From Pseudomonadota bacterium (GTDB lineage Bacteria; Pseudomonadota; Gammaproteobacteria; Burkholderiales; Burkholderiaceae_C), in NCBI GenBank assembly GCA_963204815.1, contig CAUJHQ010000105.1, positions 89,097 to 153,096 of the forward strand: a stretch of 64,000 nt of DNA, read 5' to 3'. Below are positions 1 to 8,096 of the stretch, in pieces. The notes beneath the pieces are model-generated. The model was not told where the DNA came from, ran no database searches, and saw only the letters and a program-made list of their open reading frames with translations. A program made the position numbers and the translations under genes. The first letter of the stretch is position 1, and every line of letters starts with the position of its first letter.

Positions 1-939
1 CTTGGTGACGTCCTTGCCGCCGATGTACATCTCGACCGCGCGGTAGGTCAGCGCGCGCAGCGCTTCCACCTCGGTGCGCAGCTCGGCCAGGCGGTAGTGA
101 ACCACCTGGTTGTCGAGGATGCTCTTGCCGAAGGCCTTGCGCTGGCGCGTGTACTCGATGGTCTGGTCGATCAGCCGGTCCATGCTGCGCAGCGAACTGG
201 CCGAACCCCACAGCCGCTCTTCCTGGAACTGCAGCATCTGGAACGTGAAGCCCAGGCCTTCCTGGCCGATCAGGTTGCGCTTGGGCACGCGCACGTTGTC
301 GAAGAACAGTTGCGCGGTGTCGCTGCTGTTCATGCCGATCTTCTTGATCTTCTGCTTCGTGATGCCGGGCGCGTCCATCGGCACCACGATCAGGCTCTTG
401 TTCTTGTGCGCCGGGCCGTCGCTGGTGTTGGCGAGCAGGCAGCACCAGTCGGCCTTCAGGCCGTTGGTGATCCACATCTTGCTGCCGTTGATGACGTAGT
501 CGCCGCCGTCCGTCTTCGCGCTCGTCTTCACGGCCGCCACGTCGCTGCCGCCGCCGGCTTCGCTGACGCCCAGGCAGGCCACGAAGTCGCCGGCGATGGT
601 CGGCGCGAGGTACTCCTTGCGCAGTTCGTCGCTGCCGAAGCGCGCGAGCGCCGGTGTCGCCATGTCGGTCTGCACGCCGATGGCCATCGGCACGCCGCCG
701 CAGTTGGCCTGGCCCAGCGCCTCGGCCATCACCATGCTGTAGCTGAAGTCGAGGCCCGCACCGCCGAACTCTTCCGGGTACTTCAGGCCCAGCAGGCCCA
801 GGTTGCCCAGCTTCTTGAACAGCTCGTGGCTGGGGAACTGCTCGGCGTCTTCCCATTCCTTGACGAAGGGGTTGATCTCCTTGTCGCAGAACTTGACGAC
901 CGTGTCCTCGATCTGGCGGTGTTCGGGCGTGAACTTCAT
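1..939 (-). CDS. Acyl-CoA dehydrogenase, 3' end cut by the window
   Basis: Reads leftward from ATG at 939 off the window edge; 313 codons are visible. The product begins MKFTPEHRQIEDTVVKFCDK and has the helical N-terminal domain, then the flavin-contacting segments of the family (LGVSEAGGGSDVAAVKT at about residues 130-150, MWITNG near 165). It should oxidise an acyl-CoA to the 2-enoyl-CoA using FAD and electron-transferring flavoprotein. A GGAGACTC ribosome-binding site lies just upstream, 10 bases after the carboxyltransferase stop, so it is the third gene of the leftward operon. The part carrying the catalytic Glu is outside the window, so the chain-length class cannot be judged. The pairing with a carboxyltransferase suggests a branched or isoprenoid acyl-CoA (inference). 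Confidence 0.93.
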   Translation of the reverse strand, partial: MKFTPEHRQIEDTVVKFCDKEINPFVKEWEDAEQFPSHELFKKLGNLGLLGLKYPEEFGGAGLDFSYSMVMAEALGQANCGGVPMAIGVQTDMATPALARFGSDELRKEYLAPTIAGDFVACLGVSEAGGGSDVAAVKTSAKTDGGDYVINGSKMWITNGLKADWCCLLANTSDGPAHKNKSLIVVPMDAPGITKQKIKKIGMNSSDTAQLFFDNVRVPKRNLIGQEGLGFTFQMLQFQEERLWGSASSLRSMDRLIDQTIEYTRQRKAFGKSILDNQVVHYRLAELRTEVEALRALTYRAVEMYIGGKDVTK

Positions 940-949
940 CGAGAGTCTC

Positions 950-2560
950 CTAGAGTCGAGCGACGCCGAAGGTGTTCGGTCGCAGGGTTCGTTGGGCGGC
1001 CTCGGCCGCGATGGCCAGGCACAGGCCCAGGATGCGGCGCGTGTCGCGCGGGTCGATGATCCCGTCGTCCCACAGCCGCGCGGTGCCGAAGAGCGCGGCG
1101 CTCTCGGCGTCCAGGCGCAGGCGCAGCGCGTCGCTCATCGCGGCCAGCGCTTCGTCGTTGGCGGGCAGGCCCATCTTCTGCAGCTTGTTGCGGTTGACGA
1201 TGTCCATCACCTTCGCGGCCTGCGCGCCGCCCATCACGGCGGTGCGGGCGCTCGGCCACGCGAAGATGAAGCGCGGGTCGAAGCCGCGCCCGCACATGCC
1301 GTAGTTGCCGGCGCCGAAGCTGCCGCCCAGCACGACGGTGAACTTCGGGCAGCGCGCGTTCGCCACCGCCTGGATCATCTTGCTGCCGTGCTTGATGGCG
1401 CCGGCATGCTCGGCCGCCTTGCCCACCATGTAGCCGGTGGTGTTCTGCAGGAAGACCAGCGGCGTGCCGCTCTGGTCGCAGAGCTGGATGAACTGCGCCG
1501 CCTTCGTGCTGCCGGCCGGCTGGATGGGGCCGTTGTTGCCGACGAGGCCGACCGCGTGGCCGTGCAGCCTGGCGTGGCCGCACACCGTGTCGGGCGCATA
1601 GCTCGCCTTGAACTCGAGGAAGTCCGAGCCGTCGACGAGGCGGGCGATGACCTCCTTCACGTCGTAGGGCTCGCGCTCGTCGGCCGGCACCACGCCCAGC
1701 AGTTCGTCGGCGGGGTAGAGCGGCTCCGCGGCCGCGTTGCGTTCGGGCACCGTGTCCCAGGGCAGCTTGTCGACCAGCTCGCGGGCCAGCGCGATGGCGT
1801 GGGCGTCGTTCTCGGTCAGGTACTCGCCCAGGCCCGTGACCTCGGCGTGGGTCTCGGCGCCGCCCAGTTCTTCGTCGGTCGCGTCCTCGCCGATGGCAGC
1901 CTTCACGAGCGGCGGCCCGGCCAGGTAGATGCTGCTGCGGCCGCGCACCAGCACCACGTAGTCGGACAGGCCGGGCAGGTAGGCGCCGCCGGCGGTGGAC
2001 GAGCCGTGCACCACCGCGATCTGCGGGATGCCGGCCGCCGACAGCCGCGCCTGGTTGGCGAACGTGCGGCCGCCGTCGACGAAGATCTCGGCCTGGTACA
2101 TCAGGTTCGCGCCGCCGCTTTCCACCAGCGAGATCAGCGGCAGCTTGTTCTCGCGCGCCAGCTCCTGCGCGCGCAGCGCCTTCTTCAGGCCCATCGGCGC
2201 GACGGTGCCGCCCTTGACGGCGCTGTCGCTGGCCGACACCAGCACGCGCTTGCCGGCGACGACGCCGATGCCGACGATGCTGCCGCCGCCCATCACGCTC
2301 TTCTTGCCGTCGTCGTCGTGCATGCCCAGTCCGGCCAGCGTGCTGAGTTCCAGGAACTCGCTGCCGCGGTCGAGCAGGCGGGCCACGCGCTCGCGCGGCA
2401 GCAACTGGCCGCGTTCGGCGAACTTGGCCGCCTTGCTGGCCGATTCGGCGACCACCTTCGCTTCGAGCGCACGCACCTCGGCCAGGCGCTCGGCCATGCG
2501 TTTCGCGTTGGCCGCGAAGGCGGCGGAGGTCGGGTCCAGGCCCGTGCCCAGCGCCGGCAT
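950..2560 (-). CDS. Acyl-CoA carboxylase, carboxyltransferase (beta) subunit
   Basis: A 536-residue carboxyltransferase of the methylcrotonyl-/geranyl-CoA carboxylase beta type. It would move CO2 from biotin to an acyl-CoA. The length fits the family, and the C-terminal half carries the signature GSFGAGNYGMCGRGF followed by FAWPSARTAVMGG. The ATG overlaps the TAA of the upstream reductase by one base (TAATG), so the two are coupled. No biotin carboxylase/biotin carrier (alpha) subunit is in the window; it may lie beyond the left edge. LiuB (leucine) and AtuC (citronellol) enzymes are too alike to separate by eye. Neighbouring dehydrogenase and reductase genes fit acyl-CoA breakdown rather than fatty-acid synthesis. 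Confidence 0.93.
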   Translation of the reverse strand: MPALGTGLDPTSAAFAANAKRMAERLAEVRALEAKVVAESASKAAKFAERGQLLPRERVARLLDRGSEFLELSTLAGLGMHDDDGKKSVMGGGSIVGIGVVAGKRVLVSASDSAVKGGTVAPMGLKKALRAQELARENKLPLISLVESGGANLMYQAEIFVDGGRTFANQARLSAAGIPQIAVVHGSSTAGGAYLPGLSDYVVLVRGRSSIYLAGPPLVKAAIGEDATDEELGGAETHAEVTGLGEYLTENDAHAIALARELVDKLPWDTVPERNAAAEPLYPADELLGVVPADEREPYDVKEVIARLVDGSDFLEFKASYAPDTVCGHARLHGHAVGLVGNNGPIQPAGSTKAAQFIQLCDQSGTPLVFLQNTTGYMVGKAAEHAGAIKHGSKMIQAVANARCPKFTVVLGGSFGAGNYGMCGRGFDPRFIFAWPSARTAVMGGAQAAKVMDIVNRNKLQKMGLPANDEALAAMSDALRLRLDAESAALFGTARLWDDGIIDPRDTRRILGLCLAIAAEAAQRTLRPNTFGVARL

Positions 2561-3423
2561 TACTTCAGCACCTCGGGCGTCACCGCGCGGTGGAAGCCGT
2601 CGAACGGCACCGACTTCGACGTCGCGCCCAACGGGAAGATCTCGCTGCCCAGCGAAGCCGCGCCGTCGATCTGCACCGTGACGCCGCTCACGAAGGCGGC
2701 CGCCGGCGACAGCAGGAAGGCGATGACGGCGCTGACCTCGGCTTCCTCGCCCATGCGGCGCAGCGGCACGTGCTGCTTGAGCCTGGGGATCAGCGCGCGC
2801 ATGGCGCCGCCGTAGGTGTCCATGCCGCTGCTGGCGATCCAGCCCGGCGCCACCGCGTTCACGCGCACACCGGCGTGCGCCCACTCGAAGGCCGCCGTCT
2901 GCGTGAGGTTGCTCATGCCGGCGCGCGCGGCGCCGCTGTGGCCCATGCCCGGCATGCCGTTGCGGAAGTCGGCCGTCATGTTGACGATCGCGCCGCCGTG
3001 CTTTTCCATGCTCTGATTGAACACCTCGCGCATCATCAGGAAGCCGCCGGTGAGGTTGTTCGCCACCACCGCGTCGAAGCCTTTCTTGCTGATCGCCATC
3101 AGCGGCGCCGGGAACTGGCCGCCGGCGTTGTTGACGAGGCCGCTGATGGGGCCGTGCTGCGCGATCACGGCCGCCACGCCGGCCTTCACCGCTTCTTCGT
3201 CGCGGATGTCGAAGGCCGCGGTGTGGCAGCGGCCGCCGTCCTCGGCGATCTCGGCGGCCACCTTGTCCAGCTTCTCCTGCGTGCGCCCGCTGATGAGCAC
3301 CGTGGCGCCCAGCGACGCCAGTTCGTGCGCCACGCAGCGGCCGATGCCGCTGCCGCCGCCGGTGACCCAGTGGAGCTGGCCGGCGAACAGGTCCGGCCGG
3401 AAGACGCTGCGGTATCGGTTCAT
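2560..3423 (-). CDS. PECR-like short-chain dehydrogenase/reductase (2-enoyl- or dienoyl-CoA reductase type)
   Basis: A 287-residue Rossmann protein with TGGGSGIG at about residues 21-28 and LVNNAGG near 96. The usual YxxxK catalytic pair is not present: that region reads HSGAARAGMSNL. The same HSGAARAG pattern, preceded by NLTG and followed by VNAVAPG, is what I recall from peroxisomal trans-2-enoyl-CoA reductase (PECR) and related dienoyl-CoA reductases, so the protein is probably active on unsaturated acyl-CoAs with NADPH. It is first in the leftward operon, its start facing the divergent SCP2 gene across a 125-base promoter region. The substrate is not determined. Confidence 0.88.
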   Translation of the reverse strand: MNRYRSVFRPDLFAGQLHWVTGGGSGIGRCVAHELASLGATVLISGRTQEKLDKVAAEIAEDGGRCHTAAFDIRDEEAVKAGVAAVIAQHGPISGLVNNAGGQFPAPLMAISKKGFDAVVANNLTGGFLMMREVFNQSMEKHGGAIVNMTADFRNGMPGMGHSGAARAGMSNLTQTAAFEWAHAGVRVNAVAPGWIASSGMDTYGGAMRALIPRLKQHVPLRRMGEEAEVSAVIAFLLSPAAAFVSGVTVQIDGAASLGSEIFPLGATSKSVPFDGFHRAVTPEVLK

Positions 3424-3444
3424 GGCCCGGATTAGGCGGCATGG

Positions 3445-3461
3445 GTAACGTTAACGTCAAC
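3445..3461. promoter_or_regulatory. Probable operator of the adjacent MerR (LiuR-like) regulator
   Basis: In the divergent intergenic region, ACGTTAACGT (3448-3457) is a perfect 10-base palindrome; the wider element GTAACGTTAACGTCAAC is nearly symmetric. LiuR-type MerR regulators of branched-chain acyl-CoA catabolism bind palindromes with ACGT half-sites, as I recall them. A MerR gene of that kind is the second gene downstream at 3842, so this is the natural operator for both operon arms. Binding is inferred, not shown. Confidence 0.6.
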
Positions 3462-3465
3462 TGGG

Positions 3466-3479
3466 TCACCACTAGGTGA
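3466..3479. promoter_or_regulatory. Short inverted repeat between the divergent operons
   Basis: TCACC-ACTA-GGTGA, five-base perfect arms with a four-base spacer, directly next to the ACGTTAACGT palindrome. It could be a second regulator site or part of the same control region. There is no T run, so it is not a typical terminator. Confidence 0.35.
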
Positions 3480-3548
3480 TTTCGAGCATGTGTGCGTCAT
3501 GGGGCGCCGATAGCATCCGCCCATCCCCTTTAACCGAGCCCGTTTCCC

Positions 3549-3845
3549 ATGGACATGCAAGCCTGCACCGAGACCCTGCGCACCAAGGTCGGTGATTCCA
3601 GCGGCCTCAATGCGACGCTGAAGTTCGACTGCGGCGCCGACGGCGTCGTCTACATCGACGGCCGCTCTGTGCCCAACACCGTGAGCAACGAGAACAAGGA
3701 CGCCGACTGCACGGTGGCCATCACGCACGAGAACCTGGTGGCGCTGCTCACCGGCGAACTAGAGCCCGCCACCGGCTTCATGATGGGCAAGTTCAAGGTC
3801 TCCGGCGACATGGCGGTCGCAATGAAGCTGCAGCGCGTCGTGTGA
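3549..3845 (+). CDS. SCP2 sterol-binding-domain protein
   Basis: A 98-residue stand-alone SCP2 domain (begins MDMQACTETLRTKVGDSS). The C-terminal FMMGKFKVSGDMAVAMKL is the typical end of the domain, whose hydrophobic tunnel binds lipids or acyl-CoAs. The length fits the free-standing bacterial form. It is the first gene of the rightward acyl-CoA operon and overlaps the MerR gene by four bases (GTGA). A role as intracellular acyl-CoA carrier for the enzymes around it is inferred from context. Confidence 0.88.
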   Translation: MDMQACTETLRTKVGDSSGLNATLKFDCGADGVVYIDGRSVPNTVSNENKDADCTVAITHENLVALLTGELEPATGFMMGKFKVSGDMAVAMKLQRVV

Positions 3846-4291
3846 ACGTGCTGGCCCCCGTGAAGCAGCGCGCTGCGGCCCAGGAAGTGGTGGCGTCGCA
3901 CCGCGACGACGACACCGGAGAACTGTTCGGCATCACCGAGCTGTGCCGCGAGTTCGGCATCACGCTGCGCACGATTCGCTTCTACGAGGACAAGGGCCTG
4001 CTGAGCCCGCGCCGCATCAACGGCGCGCGCGTCTACACGCGGCGCGACCGCGCGCGGCTGGCGCTGATCCTGCGCAGCAAGGCCATCGGCGCGTCGCTCA
4101 CGGAAATCAAGCATTACCTCGATCTGTATGGCGCGCACGGCGAAGGCCGCGTGCAGCAGATGAAGTTCGTGCTCGACCGCACCACGAAGGCGATCGCCGA
4201 ACTGGAGCAGAAGCGCGCCCACATCGAGGCCACGCTGGCCGAACTGCGCGTCATCAACGAGACGGTACGCCAGCACCTGGAGGCCAAATGA
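3842..4291 (+). CDS. MerR-family regulator, LiuR-like
   Basis: A 149-residue regulator with a MerR helix-turn-helix (GITELCREFGITLRTIRFYE, about residues 24-43), a winged segment ending RVYTRRDRARL, and a C-terminal coiled coil (residues 95-149) that would form the dimer. There is no cysteine array for metals and no long effector domain, as in the small MerR proteins that control branched-chain and fatty acyl-CoA catabolism. Start GTG at 3842 overlaps the SCP2 stop; the ATG of the following dehydrogenase overlaps its own stop. Its likely targets are both arms of this cluster through the palindrome at 3448-3457. Repression relieved by an acyl-CoA would be typical, but is inference. Confidence 0.88.
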   Translation: MNVLAPVKQRAAAQEVVASHRDDDTGELFGITELCREFGITLRTIRFYEDKGLLSPRRINGARVYTRRDRARLALILRSKAIGASLTEIKHYLDLYGAHGEGRVQQMKFVLDRTTKAIAELEQKRAHIEATLAELRVINETVRQHLEAK

Positions 4292-5439
4292 CCTTGCCAC
4301 TGTTCCCGTCGTCCTGGATGACCGACGAGCACCGCATGCTGCAGGATGCGGCGGCGCGCTACATCGCCGACAAGTGGGTGCCGCGTGCCGCCGAGTTCCG
4401 CGCCGCCGGCCGCTTCGACGCCGCCACCTGGCGCGAAGCCGGCGCCAACGGGCTGCTGTGCGCGTCGACCCCCACCGAGTACGGCGGCGGCGGCGGCGAC
4501 TTCGGCCACGAGGCGGTGATCCTGCTGGAGCAGGCCAGGGCCAACCTCAGCGGCTGGGGCGGCGGCCTGCACTCGGCCATCGTCGCGCCGTACTTCATCC
4601 ACTACGGCACCGAGGAGCAGAAGCGCCGCTGGCTGCCGAAGATGTGCACCGGCGAGACCATCACCGCCATCGCGATGACCGAGCCCGGCACCGGCAGCGA
4701 CCTGCAGGCGGTGCGCACTACGGCGCGGCGCGAAGGCGACGAGTACGTCATCAACGGCGCCAAGACCTTCATCACGAACGGGCAGAACGCCAACCTCGTG
4801 ATCGTGGTCTGCCGCACCGGCGGCGAGGCCGGCGCGAAGAACATCTCGCTGATCGCCGTCGAGACCGACCGCCCCGGCTTCCGCCGCGGCCGCCAGCTCG
4901 ACAAGGTGGGTCTGCACGCGCAGGACACCTCGGAACTCTTCTTCGACGACCTGCGCGTGCCGGTCGGCAACCTCGTCGGCAGCAAGGAAGGGCAGGGCTT
5001 CTTCCAGCTGATGGAGCAGCTGCCGCAGGAGCGGTTGATCATCGCCGTGAGCGGCGTCGGCGCGATGGAGCGCGCGCTCGAGGAGACCGTCAAGTACACC
5101 AAGGAACGCAAGGCCTTCGGCAAGACGGTGTGGGACTTCCAGAACACCCGCTTCAAGCTCGCCGAAGTGCAGGCCGTGGTGCTGGCCGCGCGCGCCTTCG
5201 TCGACGCCTGCATGGCGGCGCACCTGAAAGGCGAGCTCGACGCCGCCCGCGCCGCGCTCGCCAAGGCCTGGGTCAGCGAACAGCAGTGCAGGGTCATGGA
5301 CGAATGCCTGCAGCTTTTCGGCGGCTACGGGTACATGATGGAGTACCCGATCGCCGAGCTGTTCGTAGACGCGCGCGTGCAGCGCATCTACGGCGGCACG
5401 AACGAGATCATGAAGGAACTGGCGTCGCGCTTCATGTGA
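4288..5439 (+). CDS. Acyl-CoA dehydrogenase
   Basis: A 383-residue dehydrogenase with all expected landmarks: MTEPGTGSDLQAVRTTA (about residues 125-141), FITNGQNANL, and the C-terminal GGYGYMMEYPIAELFVDARV. The Glu in MMEYP sits where the catalytic base lies in short- and medium-chain enzymes. It oxidises an acyl-CoA at C2-C3. The ATG lies inside the MerR stop (ATGA). It is followed 20 bases later by an aldehyde dehydrogenase, so it shares the rightward transcript. The window holds two further proteins of this fold: the truncated one at 1-939 and the atypical one at 55080-56372. Confidence 0.95.
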   Translation: MTLPLFPSSWMTDEHRMLQDAAARYIADKWVPRAAEFRAAGRFDAATWREAGANGLLCASTPTEYGGGGGDFGHEAVILLEQARANLSGWGGGLHSAIVAPYFIHYGTEEQKRRWLPKMCTGETITAIAMTEPGTGSDLQAVRTTARREGDEYVINGAKTFITNGQNANLVIVVCRTGGEAGAKNISLIAVETDRPGFRRGRQLDKVGLHAQDTSELFFDDLRVPVGNLVGSKEGQGFFQLMEQLPQERLIIAVSGVGAMERALEETVKYTKERKAFGKTVWDFQNTRFKLAEVQAVVLAARAFVDACMAAHLKGELDAARAALAKAWVSEQQCRVMDECLQLFGGYGYMMEYPIAELFVDARVQRIYGGTNEIMKELASRFM

Positions 5440-5459
5440 CGCCGCAAGAAAGGCAGCCC

Positions 5460-6881
5460 ATGAATGCGACCGACCTGCCGCTGGCCGAGCGCCTGCGCGC
5501 CACGCTGGCGGCGCAGCGCGCGGCCTACCACGCGCATCCGGTGCCGACCTACGCGGAGCGCGCCGACGACCTGAAGCGCCTGCGCGCCTTCCTGCGCGAC
5601 CACCAGGACGCGATCTGCGCCGCCATCAGCGCCGACTACGGCCACCGTTCCACCCACGAGACACGGCTGTGCGAGATCGCGCCCGCCGTCGACGGCATCG
5701 GCCACGCGCTGAAGCACCTGCGTGGTTGGATGCGCCCGCAGCGCCGCGGCGTCGACCTGATGAGCTTCCCGGGCGCGCGCAACCGCGTCATCCCTCAGCC
5801 GCTGGGCGTGGTCGGCGCCATCGTGCCGTGGAACTTCCCGGTCAATCTGAGCTTCCTGCCGCTGACCTACATCTTCGCCGCCGGCAACCGCGCGATGGTG
5901 AAGATGAGCGAGAACTCGCGCCACCTTGCGGCGCTGCTGATCGACAAGGCACCGGCCTACTTCCCGCCGGAGAAGCTGCAGTTCTTCGACGAGACCGGCG
6001 GCGTCGGCATCGAGTTCTCGAAGCTGCCCTTCGACCACCTGCTGTTCACCGGCTCCGGCACCACCGGCCGCGCGGTGATGGCGGCCGCCGCCACCAACCT
6101 GTGCCCGGTGACGCTGGAACTGGGCGGCAAGGCGCCGGCCATCGTGGCCGACGACTACCCGCTGCAGACCGCGGCCGAACGCATCCTGTTCGTGAAGTGC
6201 CTGAACGCCGGCCAGATCTGCACCACGGTCGACCACGCGTGGCTGCCCCAGGGCAAGATCGACGCCTTCGTGCAGGCCGCGAAGGCCATCGTGCCGCGCC
6301 ACTTCCCGAGCCTGGCATCGTCCGACTACACGTCGATCATCGACGCGCGTTCGTTCGACCGCCTGCTGCGCGCGCTGGACGAAGCGCGCGAGCGCGGCGC
6401 CACGCTGGTGCCGCTGTTGCCCGGCCCGGCGCACGACGCCGCCACGCGCAAGATCGCGCCCCACATCGTGCTGAACGCGCCCGACGACTGCGCGCTGATG
6501 CAGCGCGAGATCTTCGGCCCGATCCTGCCGCTGAAGGGCTATACGTCGCTCGACACCGTGATCGAGGCCATCAACGCCGGCGATCGGCCGCTGGCGGTGT
6601 ACCCCTTCAGCCACGACGCGCGCTTCGTGCAGACCGTGCTCGACCGCGTGATGAGCGGCGGCGTGTCGGTCAACGACGCGCTGTTCCACGTCGCGCAGCA
6701 CGACCTGCCGTTCGGTGGTGTCGGTGCGTCGGGCATGGGGCACTACCACGGCCGCGAAGGCTTCGAGACCTTCTCCAAGCTGCGGCCGGTGTTCCACCAG
6801 GCGCGCTTCTCCGCGATGAAGTTCATCGGCCCGCCGTACGGGCGCTTTGCCGATGCGATGCTCAAGTTCCTGATCAAGTGA
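5460..6881 (+). CDS. Aldehyde dehydrogenase, coniferyl-aldehyde-dehydrogenase subgroup
   Basis: A 473-residue NAD(P)-dependent aldehyde dehydrogenase. Visible are the PWNFPVNLS segment, FTGSGTTGRAV, the general-base region LELGGKAP, the catalytic Cys at residue 254 (NAGQICTTVD) and the EIFGPILP motif. The relatively short chain and the C-terminal HYHGREGFETFSK place it with the CalB/fatty-aldehyde group rather than the betaine or succinate-semialdehyde groups. Inside a beta-oxidation operon it probably makes the carboxylic acid that is later CoA-activated (inference). Start ATG at 5460 after AGAAAGG. Confidence 0.92.
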   Translation: MNATDLPLAERLRATLAAQRAAYHAHPVPTYAERADDLKRLRAFLRDHQDAICAAISADYGHRSTHETRLCEIAPAVDGIGHALKHLRGWMRPQRRGVDLMSFPGARNRVIPQPLGVVGAIVPWNFPVNLSFLPLTYIFAAGNRAMVKMSENSRHLAALLIDKAPAYFPPEKLQFFDETGGVGIEFSKLPFDHLLFTGSGTTGRAVMAAAATNLCPVTLELGGKAPAIVADDYPLQTAAERILFVKCLNAGQICTTVDHAWLPQGKIDAFVQAAKAIVPRHFPSLASSDYTSIIDARSFDRLLRALDEARERGATLVPLLPGPAHDAATRKIAPHIVLNAPDDCALMQREIFGPILPLKGYTSLDTVIEAINAGDRPLAVYPFSHDARFVQTVLDRVMSGGVSVNDALFHVAQHDLPFGGVGASGMGHYHGREGFETFSKLRPVFHQARFSAMKFIGPPYGRFADAMLKFLIK

Positions 6882-6888
6882 GGCTCCC

Positions 6889-8094
6889 ATGACCGAGGCC
6901 TATCTCTACGACCACGTGCGCACGCCGCGCGGCAAGGGCAAGAAGGACGGATCGCTGCACCAGGCCAGCCCCGTGTGGCTGCTGCGCACGCTGCTGAAGG
7001 CGATGCAGGCCCGCCTGGACCTGGACACCGCGCTCGTCGACGACGTCGTGCTCGGCTGTGTCACGCCGGTGGGCGAGCAGGGCGCCGACATCGCGCGCAC
7101 CGCGGTGCTCGACGCCGAATGGGCGCAGACGGTGGCCGGCGTCACGCAGAGCCGCTTCTGCGCCAGCGGGCTGGAATCGATCAACCTCGCCGCGGCCAAG
7201 GTGAAGAGCGGCTGGGAAGACCTGGTCGTCGCGGGCGGCGTGGAAAGCATGAGCCGCTGGCCGATGGGCAGCGACGGCGGCGCCTGGTTCATGGACCCGC
7301 GCGTCAACCAGAAGCTGGGCTTCGTGCCGCAGGGCGTGGGCGCCGACCTCATCGCCACGATGGAAGGCTGGGGCCGCGCCGACGTCGACGGCTTCGCGCT
7401 GCGCTCGCACCAGAAGGCCGCCGCCGCGCGCGCCGACGGGCGCTTCAAGCGGTCGGTCGTGCCCGTGACCGACATCGCCGGCCTCACGATGCTGGCCGAG
7501 GACGAGACGATCCGCGCCAATGCCTCGCTGGAGGCGATGGCCAAGCTCGACCCCAGCTTTGCGATGATGGGCCAGATGGGCTTCGACGCCACGGCGCTGC
7601 GCCGCTACACCACGGTGGAGCGCATCACGCACGTTCACCACGCGGGCAACTCGTCGGGCATCGTCGACGGCGCGGCGCTGATGCTGGTGGGCTCGAAGGA
7701 GGGCGGCGCAAAGGCCGGGCTGAAGCCGCGCGCGCGCGTGCGCGCCGCGGCGGTGATCGGCAGCGAGCCGACCATCATGCTCACCGGCCCCACGCCGGCC
7801 TGCCGCAAGGCGCTGGCGAAGGCCGGCATGGCCGCAAGCGACATCGATCTGTGGGAGATCAACGAGGCCTTCGCCGTCGTGCCCATGAAGACGGCACGCG
7901 ACCTCGGCATCGACCTCGATCGCGTCAACGTCAACGGCGGCTCCATCGCCATGGGGCACCCGCTGGGGGCCACCGGCTGCATCATCCTGGGCACCCTGCT
8001 CGACGAGCTGGAGCGCCGCAACCTCGCCACCGGCTGCGCCACGCTGTGCGTGGGCGGCGGCATGGGCATCGCCACCATCATCGAGAGGGTCTGA
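6889..8094 (+). CDS. Acetyl-CoA C-acyltransferase (thiolase)
   Basis: A 401-residue thiolase: the nucleophilic Cys lies in [11 protein letters not shown] near residue 88, the NEAFA motif near 321, the GHPLGATG histidine segment near 350, and the second catalytic Cys in the C-terminal [10 protein letters not shown]. It cleaves 3-ketoacyl-CoA to acetyl-CoA and a shortened acyl-CoA. It lies two bases upstream of the FadB-like gene, with which it would form the usual thiolase/multifunctional pair of beta-oxidation. The sequence closely follows the bacterial FadA group. Confidence 0.95.
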   Translation: MTEAYLYDHVRTPRGKGKKDGSLHQASPVWLLRTLLKAMQARLDLDTALVDDVVLGCVTPVGEQGADIARTAVLDAEWAQTVAGVTQSRFCASGLESINLAAAKVKSGWEDLVVAGGVESMSRWPMGSDGGAWFMDPRVNQKLGFVPQGVGADLIATMEGWGRADVDGFALRSHQKAAAARADGRFKRSVVPVTDIAGLTMLAEDETIRANASLEAMAKLDPSFAMMGQMGFDATALRRYTTVERITHVHHAGNSSGIVDGAALMLVGSKEGGAKAGLKPRARVRAAAVIGSEPTIMLTGPTPACRKALAKAGMAASDIDLWEINEAFAVVPMKTARDLGIDLDRVNVNGGSIAMGHPLGATGCIILGTLLDELERRNLATGCATLCVGGGMGIATIIERV

Positions 8095-8096
8095 GC

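Noticed and set aside
950..3472. Apparent 840-codon fusion of carboxyltransferase with an upstream segment
   Set aside because: The upstream part is an out-of-frame reading of the reductase gene. The true carboxyltransferase starts at ATG 2560 with a TAATG overlap.
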